38,697 nt of DNA, from NCBI GenBank assembly GCA_019113825.1, contig DXGR01000029.1:1-38697 (forward strand). The letters are read 5' to 3'. The stretch comes from Candidatus Stackebrandtia excrementipullorum (GTDB taxonomy: Bacteria > Actinomycetota > Actinomycetes > Mycobacteriales > Micromonosporaceae). The notes under the pieces were generated by a model, which had not been told where the DNA came from, did not search any database, and was given only the letters and a program-made list of their open reading frames with translations. Each line of letters starts with the position of its first letter. Positions within the stretch are counted from its first letter, which is position 1. This document shows positions 7,660-15,934 of the stretch, in pieces. The translations under genes and the position numbers were made by a program.

Positions 7660-8601
7660 ATGTCGGTGAACCTGCCCATCCCGACCGTCGGACCGCCACC
7701 GACGGATCCGCTTCCGGCTCATCTGACTCTGCTGTACCGAGGGCCGTTGGCCAGCTGTGACTATGACTGTCCCTACTGTCCGTTCGCGAAGCGGCGGGAC
7801 GACCGTGACACGTTGCGACGTGACCGGGAGGCGCTGGAGCGTTTCACGGGTTGGCTTCGCGGCTGCGGCACGACCGATCCGGGCACGCGTTTCTCGGTGC
7901 TGTTCACGCCTTGGGGCGAGGGCTTGGTTCGGTCCTGGTATCGACGTTCCATCGCGGACCTGAGCCGACTGCCCCAGGTCGACACCGTCGCGATCCAGAC
8001 GAACCTCAGTGGGCGTCTCGGTTGGCTCGCCGACTGTGATCCGGCGTCCACGGCGTTGTGGACGACTTACCATCCCGGTGAGGTCTCGCACGAACGGTTC
8101 CTCGCGAAGGCACGTGAACTGGTCGACTCCGGCATCCGGTTCAGCGTGGGAGTGGTCGGACAGCCCGAGCATCTGGCCGCCGCCCAACGGATGCGGCGTG
8201 AACTTCCCGAGACCGTGTACCTGTGGATCAACGCCGCGGAGGGCCTCACCTATACCGACGACGAGGCCGACGAGTGGCAACGCCTCGATCCGCATTTCCA
8301 TTACAGCCGCTTTCCTCATGAAAGCCGCGGTCGGCCGTGCCGCACGGGAAACACCGTGTTGTCGGTGAACGGTGATGGAGCGGTACGACGGTGCCATTTC
8401 GTGGACGGCCCCATGGGCAACCTGTACGACGACTCGTTTCGGCGTTACCTGGGACCGTCGGGCTGTCCGCTCGACGTCTGCGACTGCCACATCGGTTATG
8501 TTCACCTGGAGACGCTGGACATGTACGACGTGTTCGCCGGTGGTGTGGTCGAACGCATTCCCGCGCGCTGGGCCGCAGACGCGTCGACGGCGGCACGATA
8601 A
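7660..8601 (+). CDS. STM4011 family radical SAM protein
   Basis: 313 residues from ATG 7660. The radical SAM motif is C33-D-Y-D-C37-P-Y-C40 in LYRGPLASCDYDCPYCPF. The core barrel follows (FSVLFTPWGEGL, VAIQTNLSG, FSVGVVGQPEHL). The C-terminal end has five more cysteines (C227, C245, C269, C274, C276) arranged like a SPASM-type auxiliary iron-sulfur site, as in radical SAM enzymes that modify peptides. That likeness makes a peptide or protein substrate plausible but does not prove it. It is cytosolic and co-transcribed with STM4012. Its stop TAA overlaps the ATG of the HAD gene (TAATG at 8599-8603). Confidence 0.9.
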   Translation: MSVNLPIPTVGPPPTDPLPAHLTLLYRGPLASCDYDCPYCPFAKRRDDRDTLRRDREALERFTGWLRGCGTTDPGTRFSVLFTPWGEGLVRSWYRRSIADLSRLPQVDTVAIQTNLSGRLGWLADCDPASTALWTTYHPGEVSHERFLAKARELVDSGIRFSVGVVGQPEHLAAAQRMRRELPETVYLWINAAEGLTYTDDEADEWQRLDPHFHYSRFPHESRGRPCRTGNTVLSVNGDGAVRRCHFVDGPMGNLYDDSFRRYLGPSGCPLDVCDCHIGYVHLETLDMYDVFAGGVVERIPARWAADASTAAR

Positions 8602-9440
8602 TGCGTCCCATGCCTCTCCCCCGTGTCATCGCCACCGATCTAGACGGGACTCTTCTCGGGTCGAACCGTGAGGTCTCCGAACGCAACCGCCGTGCATTGT
8701 GTGCCGCCACCGAGGCGGGGATACGGGTCGTCGTGGTGACGGCTCGTCCGCTACGCGCCACCGGCATGATCGGCGACGCGTTCGCCTGCGCCGCCGTCTC
8801 CTGCGGCAACGGCGCCTACACGGTGATCCCGGAGGAGGAGCCACTGGTCCGGGCCATCGACGTGGAAACGGCTTCGATTCTCGTCAAGCGGCTACGGGCG
8901 TGCCTGCCGGACGCCGCGTTCGGTGTCGAGACCGGGACCGGTTTCTACCACGACACCACGTATCGGGTGAAGCCGTGGATTCCGCGCGAGTGGCTCAACG
9001 ACCCGTTCGACGACGCAGCCGCGCTGCCGGCCGCCGCCTCACCGGTCGTCAAGCTCATCGCCCAGTCGGAGTCGGCGGCGATGCACCTGATTCACGAAAC
9101 CGCGGTTCGGGCGGTCGGTTCGCTGGCGGAGGTGACGTATTCGGGGGCGACCGGGATGCTTGAGCTGAGCGCCTCGGGGGTGACCAAGGGCAGCACGTTG
9201 GCGATGTTGTGTCAACGATGGGGTGTCGACGCCGACGAGGTCGTCGCGTTCGGCGACATGCCCAACGACAGTTCGATGCTGGCCTGGGCGGGGACGGGGT
9301 ACGCGATGCGCGACGGCCACCCGGACCTGCTCGACCCGGCGCAGGGTTTTCTGGAGGCTCCACCGTCGACCGAGGACGGTGTGGCGCGGGTGGTGGAGAA
9401 GCTGTTGCGGGAGGAACCTCGAGTGGTTCAGTCCAGGTGA
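8601..9440 (+). CDS. Cof-type HAD-superfamily phosphatase
   Basis: 279 residues from ATG 8601. Motif I is D13-L-D15-G-T in VIATDLDGTLLGSNREVSE, motif II is the Thr in VVVTARP, motif III is the Lys in GVTKGSTL, and motif IV is VVAFGDMPNDSSML. The insert between residues about 85 and 190 is the C2-type cap that selects the substrate. Such enzymes remove phosphate from sugar phosphates, nucleotides or FMN-like cofactors. As last gene of the STM40xx operon it could dephosphorylate a pathway intermediate (inference). It converges on cdd and their coding regions overlap by 13 bp (9428-9440), leaving no room for a separate terminator. Confidence 0.92.
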   Translation: MRPMPLPRVIATDLDGTLLGSNREVSERNRRALCAATEAGIRVVVVTARPLRATGMIGDAFACAAVSCGNGAYTVIPEEEPLVRAIDVETASILVKRLRACLPDAAFGVETGTGFYHDTTYRVKPWIPREWLNDPFDDAAALPAAASPVVKLIAQSESAAMHLIHETAVRAVGSLAEVTYSGATGMLELSASGVTKGSTLAMLCQRWGVDADEVVAFGDMPNDSSMLAWAGTGYAMRDGHPDLLDPAQGFLEAPPSTEDGVARVVEKLLREEPRVVQSR

Positions 9441-9817
9441 GCCGGCCCGAACGCGTCGGGAAGCAGGTACGACAGTTTCACCGGGTGCGGGTCGTCGTCG
9501 ATGAGCATCTCGGGGCCACCGTGTTCGAACAGCAGCTGGCGGCACCGACCGCACGGGGTCAGGGCGCGCCCCTCACCGTCGACGCATGCCATCGCCAGAA
9601 GACGGCCGCCACCGGTGGCGGCCAGCTGGGAGACCATGCCGCATTCGGCGCACAGCGTCAACCCGAACGAGGCGTTCTCGACGTTGCAACCGGCGACGAC
9701 ACGTCCGTCTTCGACCAGCGCGGCAACACCGACCGGATATTTCGAGTACGGCACGTAGGCACGTTCCATCGCGGCGCGGGCGGTGCTGCGCAGCAGGTCC
9801 CAGTCAATGTCGGTCAT
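9428..9817 (-). CDS. cdd: Cytidine deaminase
   Basis: 129 residues from ATG 9817, preceded by GGGAGA; the longer upstream frame has no family similarity. It converts cytidine and deoxycytidine to uridine and deoxyuridine. The zinc site is visible as C56-A-E58 and P88-C-G-R-C92, and the substrate loop as GCNVENASFG. The length is typical of homotetrameric bacterial enzymes. It is the last gene of the minus-strand nucleoside transporter operon, 56 bp after the second permease. With deoA it would feed imported deoxynucleosides into base and sugar salvage. Confidence 0.96.
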   Translation of the reverse strand: MTDIDWDLLRSTARAAMERAYVPYSKYPVGVAALVEDGRVVAGCNVENASFGLTLCAECGMVSQLAATGGGRLLAMACVDGEGRALTPCGRCRQLLFEHGGPEMLIDDDPHPVKLSYLLPDAFGPAHLD

Positions 9818-9873
9818 GTGGTCTCCCGTTGGTGGACGGTGGTGCCGTTCGGGTCGAACGGCACCACCGATGG

Positions 9874-11163
9874 TCATGATTTGATGTACGGCTTACCGTC
9901 GGCGGCGGGTGCACGAACCCTACCGATGAGCCCCGCGACGGCCACGATGGTGACCAGGTAGGGCAGCATGCGGAGGAAGTCCGACGGTACCGGTGAACCA
10001 CCCGGCACCGACGCCAGGAACTGTTCGACCTGCATGGTGAACCCGAACAGCAGCGCGCCGAAGAGCGCCCCGATCGGGTTCCAGCGGCCGACGATGAGCA
10101 CGGCCAACGCGATGAAGCCCTTGCCCGCGGTCATGTTTTCGCTGAACGCCAGCGATTGACCGATGGTGAGGAACGCCCCACCCAGACCGGACACGAGGCC
10201 GGCGATCAGCACGTTGCGGAACCGCAGCGAGTTGACCTTGATGCCGACGGTGTCGGCGGCGGCGGGGTGTTCACCGACGGCCCGGGTGCGCAGACCCCAG
10301 CGACTGTGGAACACCATCACGTAGATCAACGGAACCAGGACCATCGCCAGGTACACGAACAGGTTCTGGTTGAACAGGGCCGGCCCGATACCGGGGATGT
10401 CGCTCAGGATCGGAATCTTCCACGCGGGGAACGGCTGCGCCAGGTTGGTGGCGGATTCGTTCTCCTTCATGATCCTGTCGAAGAGGAACCCGGTCAGTCC
10501 AAGCACCAGGAGGTTCAGCACGACGCCGAGAACAACCTGGTCGACCATGTATCGCACGGCGAGCGCGGCGAGCACGAACGTGACGAGCGAACCGGCGATA
10601 CAGGCGGCGAGGATACCTACGAACGGGTTTCCGGTGACCGTGGCCGCGAGGGCTCCGGTGAAGGCGCCGGCGAGGAACTGGCCCTCGATACCGACGTTGA
10701 TGACACCCGACCGTTCACAGAGGACACCTGAAAGCGACCCGAAGATCAACGGCAACGCCAACAGGACGGTGCCCTTCAAGACGGTGTCGATCTGCAATAC
10801 CGCACCCGGCCCGGAGATGGACCACAGCAACAGTCCCAACGTCATGGCCGTGATGCCGATACCGACCCACAGCATGAACAGTTTTCGCTCGGTGGCGAAC
10901 AGCAGCACTCCCACCGCCGCGCACACGGCGCCCATCCCCAGGACCATCTGTTTGGCGGGAAGAGCCACGGCAAGATCCGGGAACGTCAGGTTGAACCGAA
11001 CACCGGCTTCGGCACCCATGGGGACACCGAACCACCCGATGAGGAGTACACCGATACCCAACACCGCCAGTGCCACGCCCGCTTTACGGGAACGGGTCCA
11101 GAACCCGTGGAGCGCGGTCGACTCGGCGGTCTCGGCTACAGCAACCGTAGTCATGGTGCTCAC
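9874..11163 (-). CDS. Nucleoside ABC transporter permease (NupQ/BmpG type)
   Basis: 429 residues from GTG 11163, which overlaps the stop of the upstream permease (GTGA). It is a BPD_transp_2 type integral membrane protein with about ten hydrophobic segments. The conserved cytoplasmic loop RAVGEHPAAADTVGIKVNSLRFRNVLIAGLVSG and the CERSGVINVGIEGQFLAGAF segment are typical of B. subtilis NupQ and similar purine nucleoside permeases. An extended N-terminal part (residues 1-130) adds four hydrophobic segments, common in actinobacterial members. It forms the channel with the next permease. Confidence 0.92.
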   Translation of the reverse strand: MSTMTTVAVAETAESTALHGFWTRSRKAGVALAVLGIGVLLIGWFGVPMGAEAGVRFNLTFPDLAVALPAKQMVLGMGAVCAAVGVLLFATERKLFMLWVGIGITAMTLGLLLWSISGPGAVLQIDTVLKGTVLLALPLIFGSLSGVLCERSGVINVGIEGQFLAGAFTGALAATVTGNPFVGILAACIAGSLVTFVLAALAVRYMVDQVVLGVVLNLLVLGLTGFLFDRIMKENESATNLAQPFPAWKIPILSDIPGIGPALFNQNLFVYLAMVLVPLIYVMVFHSRWGLRTRAVGEHPAAADTVGIKVNSLRFRNVLIAGLVSGLGGAFLTIGQSLAFSENMTAGKGFIALAVLIVGRWNPIGALFGALLFGFTMQVEQFLASVPGGSPVPSDFLRMLPYLVTIVAVAGLIGRVRAPAADGKPYIKS

Positions 11164-12518
11164 CAGCCCTTCGCGGTCGAGGTGGCCAGACCACCGGTCG
11201 GCACCTTCAGATGCAGCATCGCCTTGACCAGTGCGGGTGCGGCGATGAAGATGACGATCAGAGCCTGTAGCAGCGTCACCATGTCAAGCGGGATCACCGA
11301 CTGCATGGTGCTGGCACCGGCGCGCATGGCACCGAACAGAAGCCCCGCGGCCACGATGCCGCCCGGCTTGGCTCGGCCCAGCAGGGCCACCGTGATGCCG
11401 TCGAATCCGATTTCTCCGGCGACGTGGTGCGTCAACGCGTACGGGTGGATGCCCAGTACGGTCACCGCGCCGGCCAGTCCGGCGAGTCCACCGGCCAGTC
11501 CCATCGTCGTGATGTAGGTGCTGGAAACCGACATGCCCGCGGTCTTGGAGGCGTTGGCGTTCAAGCCGACCGCCCGCATTCGGTAACCCAACGTCGACTT
11601 CGACAACAGCCACCAGACACCCACCGCTACGGCGATCGCGACGAGAATGCCGAGGTTGACCCGCAGCCCTGTGAACAGTTCGAATTCACTCAGGCGGGGC
11701 AGCGTGGCCGTATCCGCGACCTCTTTGGATATCGCGTGGGTCTTGTCGGGGTCGCGCACGAACTCGCTGGTGAGAATCCAGCCGAGCGCGTACAACGCGA
11801 CGTAGTTCAGCATGATCGAGGTGATGACCTCGTGCGCTCCCGTCCAGGCCTTCAAGGCACCGGGTACGGCGCCGAACAGGAAGCCTGCGACACCACCGGC
11901 CAGAATCGCCAGCGGAAGGTGAAGCCACAAGGGCAGTCCCAGGGCGAACCCGACGACACCCGCCCCCACGACACCCATGATGACCTGGCCTTGGGCACCG
12001 ATGTTGAACAGACCGGCGCGAAACGCCAGCCCGACCGCGAGCCCGGCGAGGATCAGTGCCGAGGAGTAGGTGAGGGTCTCCGACAAGGGTGCGAGGACCT
12101 GCGCCAATGTCGCGTCATCGGCGAAGTACCGGTCCAGCGTGTCGAAGTTGAGGATCGCACCGGAGAAAAGCCCGGTGTAGACGCCGGAGACCGCTTCCCA
12201 GGACGCCGAGAGCGCATCCGTCGGCCGCGAGAAGAAGTACCCGAACGTGCCTCGCACCTCCGGGTCGCTCACGATGACGAGCACGCCGCCGATGACCATC
12301 GACAGCAGGAAGGAGTACACCGTGACCATGACGGTGTTGGCGGTGGTGACGTACCCGATGAAGGTCGCGCCGAACCCTCGGCGCCGTTCCTCCTCGATCT
12401 GTTTGGCTTCGGCGTCGGCCGCCTGAACCTCGGGTTCGTCGGCTTGCGTCTCGTCGTCGAGGTCGTCGTCCAACGTGTCGTCGTCGGGAGCCCGTCCCGG
12501 CTTGTCGGCGTCAGTCAC
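11160..12518 (-). CDS. Nucleoside ABC transporter permease (NupP/BmpF type)
   Basis: 452 residues. The first 55 residues are a highly acidic, probably disordered cytoplasmic tail (DDDTLDDDLDDET, EPEVQAADAEAKQIEEERRR), followed by membrane segments of the BPD_transp_2 family. The segment GLAFRAGLFNIGAQGQVIMG and the loop MRAVGLNANASKTAGMSVSS match NupP-type permeases. The ATG at 12518 overlaps the end of the ATPase gene by 8 bp and its stop overlaps the next permease by 4 bp, so expression is coupled. The exact substrate (purine or pyrimidine nucleosides) cannot be read from the sequence; the neighbouring cdd and deoA favour pyrimidine nucleosides. Confidence 0.92.
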   Translation of the reverse strand: MTDADKPGRAPDDDTLDDDLDDETQADEPEVQAADAEAKQIEEERRRGFGATFIGYVTTANTVMVTVYSFLLSMVIGGVLVIVSDPEVRGTFGYFFSRPTDALSASWEAVSGVYTGLFSGAILNFDTLDRYFADDATLAQVLAPLSETLTYSSALILAGLAVGLAFRAGLFNIGAQGQVIMGVVGAGVVGFALGLPLWLHLPLAILAGGVAGFLFGAVPGALKAWTGAHEVITSIMLNYVALYALGWILTSEFVRDPDKTHAISKEVADTATLPRLSEFELFTGLRVNLGILVAIAVAVGVWWLLSKSTLGYRMRAVGLNANASKTAGMSVSSTYITTMGLAGGLAGLAGAVTVLGIHPYALTHHVAGEIGFDGITVALLGRAKPGGIVAAGLLFGAMRAGASTMQSVIPLDMVTLLQALIVIFIAAPALVKAMLHLKVPTGGLATSTAKGW

Positions 12519-14091
12519 CGGTGGCCTCCTCCTGTTGATCGCCGTCGGGCTGGTCGGTTTCGGTGGCGTCGGCGGTGGCGCCGGCCATCAGGCGTCCGAT
12601 CTGGTCGCGCGGGGTGTCCGGTGTCACCTCGGCGACGATCTTCCCGTCGTACATGACGACGACGCGGTCGGACAGCGACAGAACCTCGTCCAGTTCGGAC
12701 GATATGAGCAGAACACCGGCACCGGAATCGCGTTCGGCGACGATGCGGGAGTGGATGAACTCCATGGCGCCCACGTCAACGCCTCGGGTCGGCTGTGCGG
12801 CCACGAGCAGCTTCAACGGTCGCGAGAACTCGCGGGCCACGATGACCTTCTGCTGGTTTCCGCCCGACAGACTGCCGGCCGGTGTCTGAGCCGACGGGGT
12901 CCGCACGTCGAAGGTCTTAATATGTTCTTCGGCGCTTCGGCTGATCTCCACGGCGTTGAGCATCCCCATGGAGGCGTACGGCGGCTTGTTGTACCGGTTG
13001 AGGATGAGGTTCTCTTCGATCGAGAACTCCTTGACCAGGCCGTCGAAGCTACGGTCTTCGGGGATGTATCCGACACCGGCTTCGATGATGCGACTCGTAC
13101 CGGCGTGTGCCAGCTCGCTGCCGCCGATGTGGATCGTTCCGCCGAGCGTGGGCGCCAACGCCATGATGGCCTCGGCCAGTTCGGTCTGACCATTGCCCTG
13201 GACACCGGCCACGCCCACGATCTCACCGGCGTGAACGGTGAGGTCAAGACCGTCCACGGCGTGGAAGCCTCGGTCGTCGGCAACGGTCAGGTCGTTGATC
13301 GTCAGCGCGGGCTCGCCGGGTTGTGACGCGTCCTTCTCGACGGTGAGCCGCACATCGCGGCCGACCATCAGCGAGGCGAGTTCCGACTCCGACGCCTCCG
13401 GGGTCGCCTCCCCCACGACCCGGCCGTGCCGGATCACGGTGATCCGGTCGGCGATCGCCTTGACCTCTTTGAGCTTGTGACTGATGAAGACGATCGACTT
13501 TCCGTCTTCACGCAGTTGGCGCATGATTTCCAGTAGCTCGTCGATCTCCTGCGGAGTGAGGACCGCGGTGGGTTCGTCGAGAATGAGTAGTTCGCAGTCG
13601 CTGATCAGCGCTTTGATGATCTCAACGCGTTGCTGCACGCCGACCGGGATGTCCTCGATCAGGGCGTCGGGGTCGACATAGAGGCCGTACTGTTCGGAGA
13701 CCTCTCGGACCGCGGTGCGGGCTCGACGTCGGTCGAGCAAACCGATGCCGCTGGTCTTCTCGCGTCCCAGCATCACGTTCTCGGCGACGGTGAACACCGG
13801 CACCAGCATGAAGTGCTGGTGGACCATTCCCAGGCCCGCCGACAACGCGTCGCCGGGCGTTTCGAAACGGTGAATCGTCTCCTCGTCTTCGCCCCTTTCG
13901 GGATACGAGATGGCGATCTCACCGCCGTCGGGCGTCAGGAGCCCGTACAACATGTTCATCAACGTGGACTTGCCGGCGCCGTTCTCGCCCAGGAGGGCGT
14001 GAATCTCACCCGGTTCCACCGTGAGGTCGATGTGGTCGTTGGCCACGAGGCTACCGAACCTCTTGGTCAGACCGCGTAGTTGAAGTCTCAG
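12511..14091 (-). CDS. Nucleoside ABC transporter ATP-binding protein (NupO type), probable CTG start
   Basis: A double-domain ATPase of about 526 residues. Domain 1 has Walker A GENGAGKST, the variant signature VGVQQRVEI and Walker B LLILDEPTAVLTP. Domain 2 has the degenerate Walker A GVQGNGQTEL, a full signature LSGGNQQKV and Walker B LLVAAQPTRGVD; this asymmetry is normal for the sugar/nucleoside class. The first ordinary start in frame is GTG 14046, but it would remove the first beta strand. The 15 codons before it encode RLQLRGLTKRFGSL, which is conserved in the family. The only plausible initiator is CTG at 14091, with AAAGGAG 7 nt upstream. I therefore place the start at CTG 14091. Confidence 0.9.
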   Translation of the reverse strand: MRLQLRGLTKRFGSLVANDHIDLTVEPGEIHALLGENGAGKSTLMNMLYGLLTPDGGEIAISYPERGEDEETIHRFETPGDALSAGLGMVHQHFMLVPVFTVAENVMLGREKTSGIGLLDRRRARTAVREVSEQYGLYVDPDALIEDIPVGVQQRVEIIKALISDCELLILDEPTAVLTPQEIDELLEIMRQLREDGKSIVFISHKLKEVKAIADRITVIRHGRVVGEATPEASESELASLMVGRDVRLTVEKDASQPGEPALTINDLTVADDRGFHAVDGLDLTVHAGEIVGVAGVQGNGQTELAEAIMALAPTLGGTIHIGGSELAHAGTSRIIEAGVGYIPEDRSFDGLVKEFSIEENLILNRYNKPPYASMGMLNAVEISRSAEEHIKTFDVRTPSAQTPAGSLSGGNQQKVIVAREFSRPLKLLVAAQPTRGVDVGAMEFIHSRIVAERDSGAGVLLISSELDEVLSLSDRVVVMYDGKIVAEVTPDTPRDQIGRLMAGATADATETDQPDGDQQEEATGD

Positions 14092-14142
14092 CGTCGAGCT
14101 CCTTTGCGCCGATCAGTGTGCGTCGACTGGTGTTCCATCACA

Positions 14143-14177
14143 TTCGGGTGGCCCCTTGATTGAAGGGACCACCCGAA
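14143..14177 (-). terminator. Hairpin between lipoprotein and ATPase genes
   Basis: Arms 14143-14151 and 14169-14177 are perfectly complementary (TTCGGGTGG / CCACCCGAA). The inner stem CCCTT / AAGGG continues after one mismatch, leaving a 5-nt loop. No T-tract follows on the minus strand, so it is more likely a partial terminator or mRNA-stabilising stem that keeps the solute-binding lipoprotein in excess over the rest of the operon. Confidence 0.6.
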
Positions 14178-14241
14178 CGTCGTTGGTGTAGCGGACGCGG
14201 TATGGGGATCGGCCGTGGTCGGCCGAACCGCGTCCCACGTG

Positions 14242-15315
14242 CTACTCGGTCGGCTGCACGGTCGATTCGATGGTGATCTCGCCGGAGACGATGCCGGCCT
14301 TCACTTCTTCGATCTCGGCGGCGAGTTCGTCGTCGATGTCGTCACGCAGCGGCGACAGCGACACTCCACCGTTGTCGAGGGTTCCCACGCTGTGACCGTC
14401 CATCGGGCCACCGTCACGGGCGGCGATGATGGCGGAGCTCACGGCGTCGGGGATGTTCTTCTCCGAGGTGGTGAGGAACTCCTCACAGTACTCGGGAGCG
14501 GATTCGCAGCCGTCGAGGTCGACCCAGATCGTGCTCAGGCCTTCCTCGGTCTGAGTCACGGCAGGGGTTCCCATTCCGGTCTTACCGGCGACGGGGAAGA
14601 TCACGTCGGCGCCCTGAGAGACGAAGTTCTCGGTCAGGGACTTGCCCTTGGCGGTGTCTTCGAAGTTGTCGGCGAAGCTGCCGTCCTGGGTCTCGTGGTT
14701 CCATCCGAGGACGGCGACGTCGGCGTCGTTGACCTCGTTGTAGTACTCGACGCCCTCGGCGAAGCCGTCCATGAAGATCGTGACCGGCGGGATGTTCAGT
14801 CCGCCGTAGGTCGCCACCTTGTCGGTTTCCGTGGTTCCGGCTGCCAGGTATCCGGCGAGGAACGAGGACTGAGCGGCGTTGAACTCCATCGAGTAGACGT
14901 TCGGCGAGTCGGGCAGGTACGCGTCGACGATCGCAAACCGCTGGTCCGGGTAGTCGGCGGCGACGGTGGTCAGCGCCTCACTCATCAGACCGCCGACGGC
15001 GACGATCAGGTTGCAGCCTTCGTTGATGAATCCGACGAGGTTGGTCTCGTAGTCGGCTTCGCTGGACGATTCCTTGACATCGACCTCGATGGCCGGCTGC
15101 TGCTCGGCTGCTGCGGTCATCCCCTGCCACGCCGAAGCGTTAAAGGAGCGGTCTTCCACTCCGCCGGTGTCGGTGACCATGCAGGCTTTGAAGTCTGTGG
15201 CGACACTTTCGTTGCCCGAATCGCTGTCGGGCGCCTCCCCGCATGCGGTGACGAACAGCGCCAGGCCGCACGTCACGCCAATTGCGGCCATTCTCTTCCC
15301 ACGCACGCTGCGCAA
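14242..15315 (-). CDS. BmpA/NupN-type nucleoside-binding lipoprotein
   Basis: Extracytoplasmic solute-binding protein of the BMP (Bmp/PnrA) family, about 357 residues. I place the start at TTG 15315 because GGAAGGAG lies 7 nt upstream; a GTG at 15339 in frame would put that ribosome binding site inside the gene. A lipoprotein signal peptide follows (RGKRMAAIG, then GLALFVTAC lipobox). The mature protein has the family hallmark ACMVTDTGGVEDRSFNASAWQGM split over two strands, NLIVAVGGLMSEAL and a ligand-binding FPVAGKTGMGT near the middle. It delivers nucleosides to the permease pair downstream. First gene of the operon, whose promoter must lie in 15316-15540. Confidence 0.93.
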   Translation of the reverse strand: MRSVRGKRMAAIGVTCGLALFVTACGEAPDSDSGNESVATDFKACMVTDTGGVEDRSFNASAWQGMTAAAEQQPAIEVDVKESSSEADYETNLVGFINEGCNLIVAVGGLMSEALTTVAADYPDQRFAIVDAYLPDSPNVYSMEFNAAQSSFLAGYLAAGTTETDKVATYGGLNIPPVTIFMDGFAEGVEYYNEVNDADVAVLGWNHETQDGSFADNFEDTAKGKSLTENFVSQGADVIFPVAGKTGMGTPAVTQTEEGLSTIWVDLDGCESAPEYCEEFLTTSEKNIPDAVSSAIIAARDGGPMDGHSVGTLDNGGVSLSPLRDDIDDELAAEIEEVKAGIVSGEITIESTVQPTE

Positions 15316-15540
15316 GGCTTGTCTCCTTCCAAGTGGCACGCTTCATTGCGGCCAGACTGATCCGATGTCGCAGACTAATACGGTCGCCACAGGTTGAGAA
15401 GCCATCGACGCCAAGTTGTAGTCCGCTGTTACTGAGCCGTAATGCCCGACGCCAACTGGGCGTTCGAACATGTTGATCTTATGGAGCGCCGAAACCACCG
15501 ATCGCAGCGGCATGGCCCGTTTTACGGCCGGGCGACCGTT

Positions 15541-15571
15541 CGACCACGCGGCGCCTTCGGCCGCGTGGTCG
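15541..15571 (-). terminator. Strong hairpin after the small membrane protein gene
   Basis: Arms of 12 bp (15541-15552 with 15560-15571, CGACCACGCGGC type) are perfectly complementary with a 7-nt loop. It lies about 20 bp past the end of the minus-strand gene at 15590-15934 and before the nucleoside operon promoter region. It has no T-tract, as is common for actinobacterial terminators. Confidence 0.65.
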
Positions 15572-15589
15572 CGCATCAGGTAGTGGGTG

Positions 15590-15934
15590 TCACCAGAACA
15601 CGGCGACGCCGACGGTCACCAGAATGGTCCCGCCGATGGCCAGGAAGTGCCCCTTCGACGAGGAGTCACGTTTCTTCAGGTAGGGGACCCACACCATGAC
15701 GGCGATGATGAGCGCCAGGAGCGCCTTGACGACGAGTTTGAGCCCGTCGGGCATGACGTCGCGCCCCAGCGGAGCCGACAGGAAGATGCCGCTGCCGAGC
15801 TGAATGGCCGAGCCCCACAGCATTGCCATGTTGACCTGAAGCCGTTTGCTGAGGTAGGCGGTGAGCCAACCACCGATGAGAATTCCGAAGCCTATGAGGT
15901 GGATATAACGCAGAATCAGGTGAACCAGTTCCAT
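15590..15934 (-). CDS. Small integral membrane protein, unknown function
   Basis: 114 residues from ATG 15934. Four hydrophobic stretches are visible: residues about 5-25 (LILRYIHLIGFGILIGGWL), 35-52 (MAMLWGSAIQLGSGIFL), 65-85 (LVVKALLALIIAVMVWVPYL) and 97-114 (LAIGGTILVTVGVAVFW). Short charged loops (SKRLQV, LKKRDSSSKG) lie between them. The first segment contains a histidine (YIHLIGFG), as in some haem-binding membrane proteins, but one residue is too little for a functional claim. The frame is open upstream of the ATG, without a recognisable continuation. It stands alone as a single gene. Confidence 0.75.
   Translation of the reverse strand: MELVHLILRYIHLIGFGILIGGWLTAYLSKRLQVNMAMLWGSAIQLGSGIFLSAPLGRDVMPDGLKLVVKALLALIIAVMVWVPYLKKRDSSSKGHFLAIGGTILVTVGVAVFW

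Noticed and set aside
10156-12656. Long plus-strand frames opposite the permease genes
   Set aside because: Hydrophilic, repetitive translations without family features, antisense to well-defined membrane proteins.
15316-15540. Possible riboswitch or attenuator before the nucleoside-binding lipoprotein
   Set aside because: No conserved purine or other riboswitch core could be recognised by eye; only a promoter is inferred.
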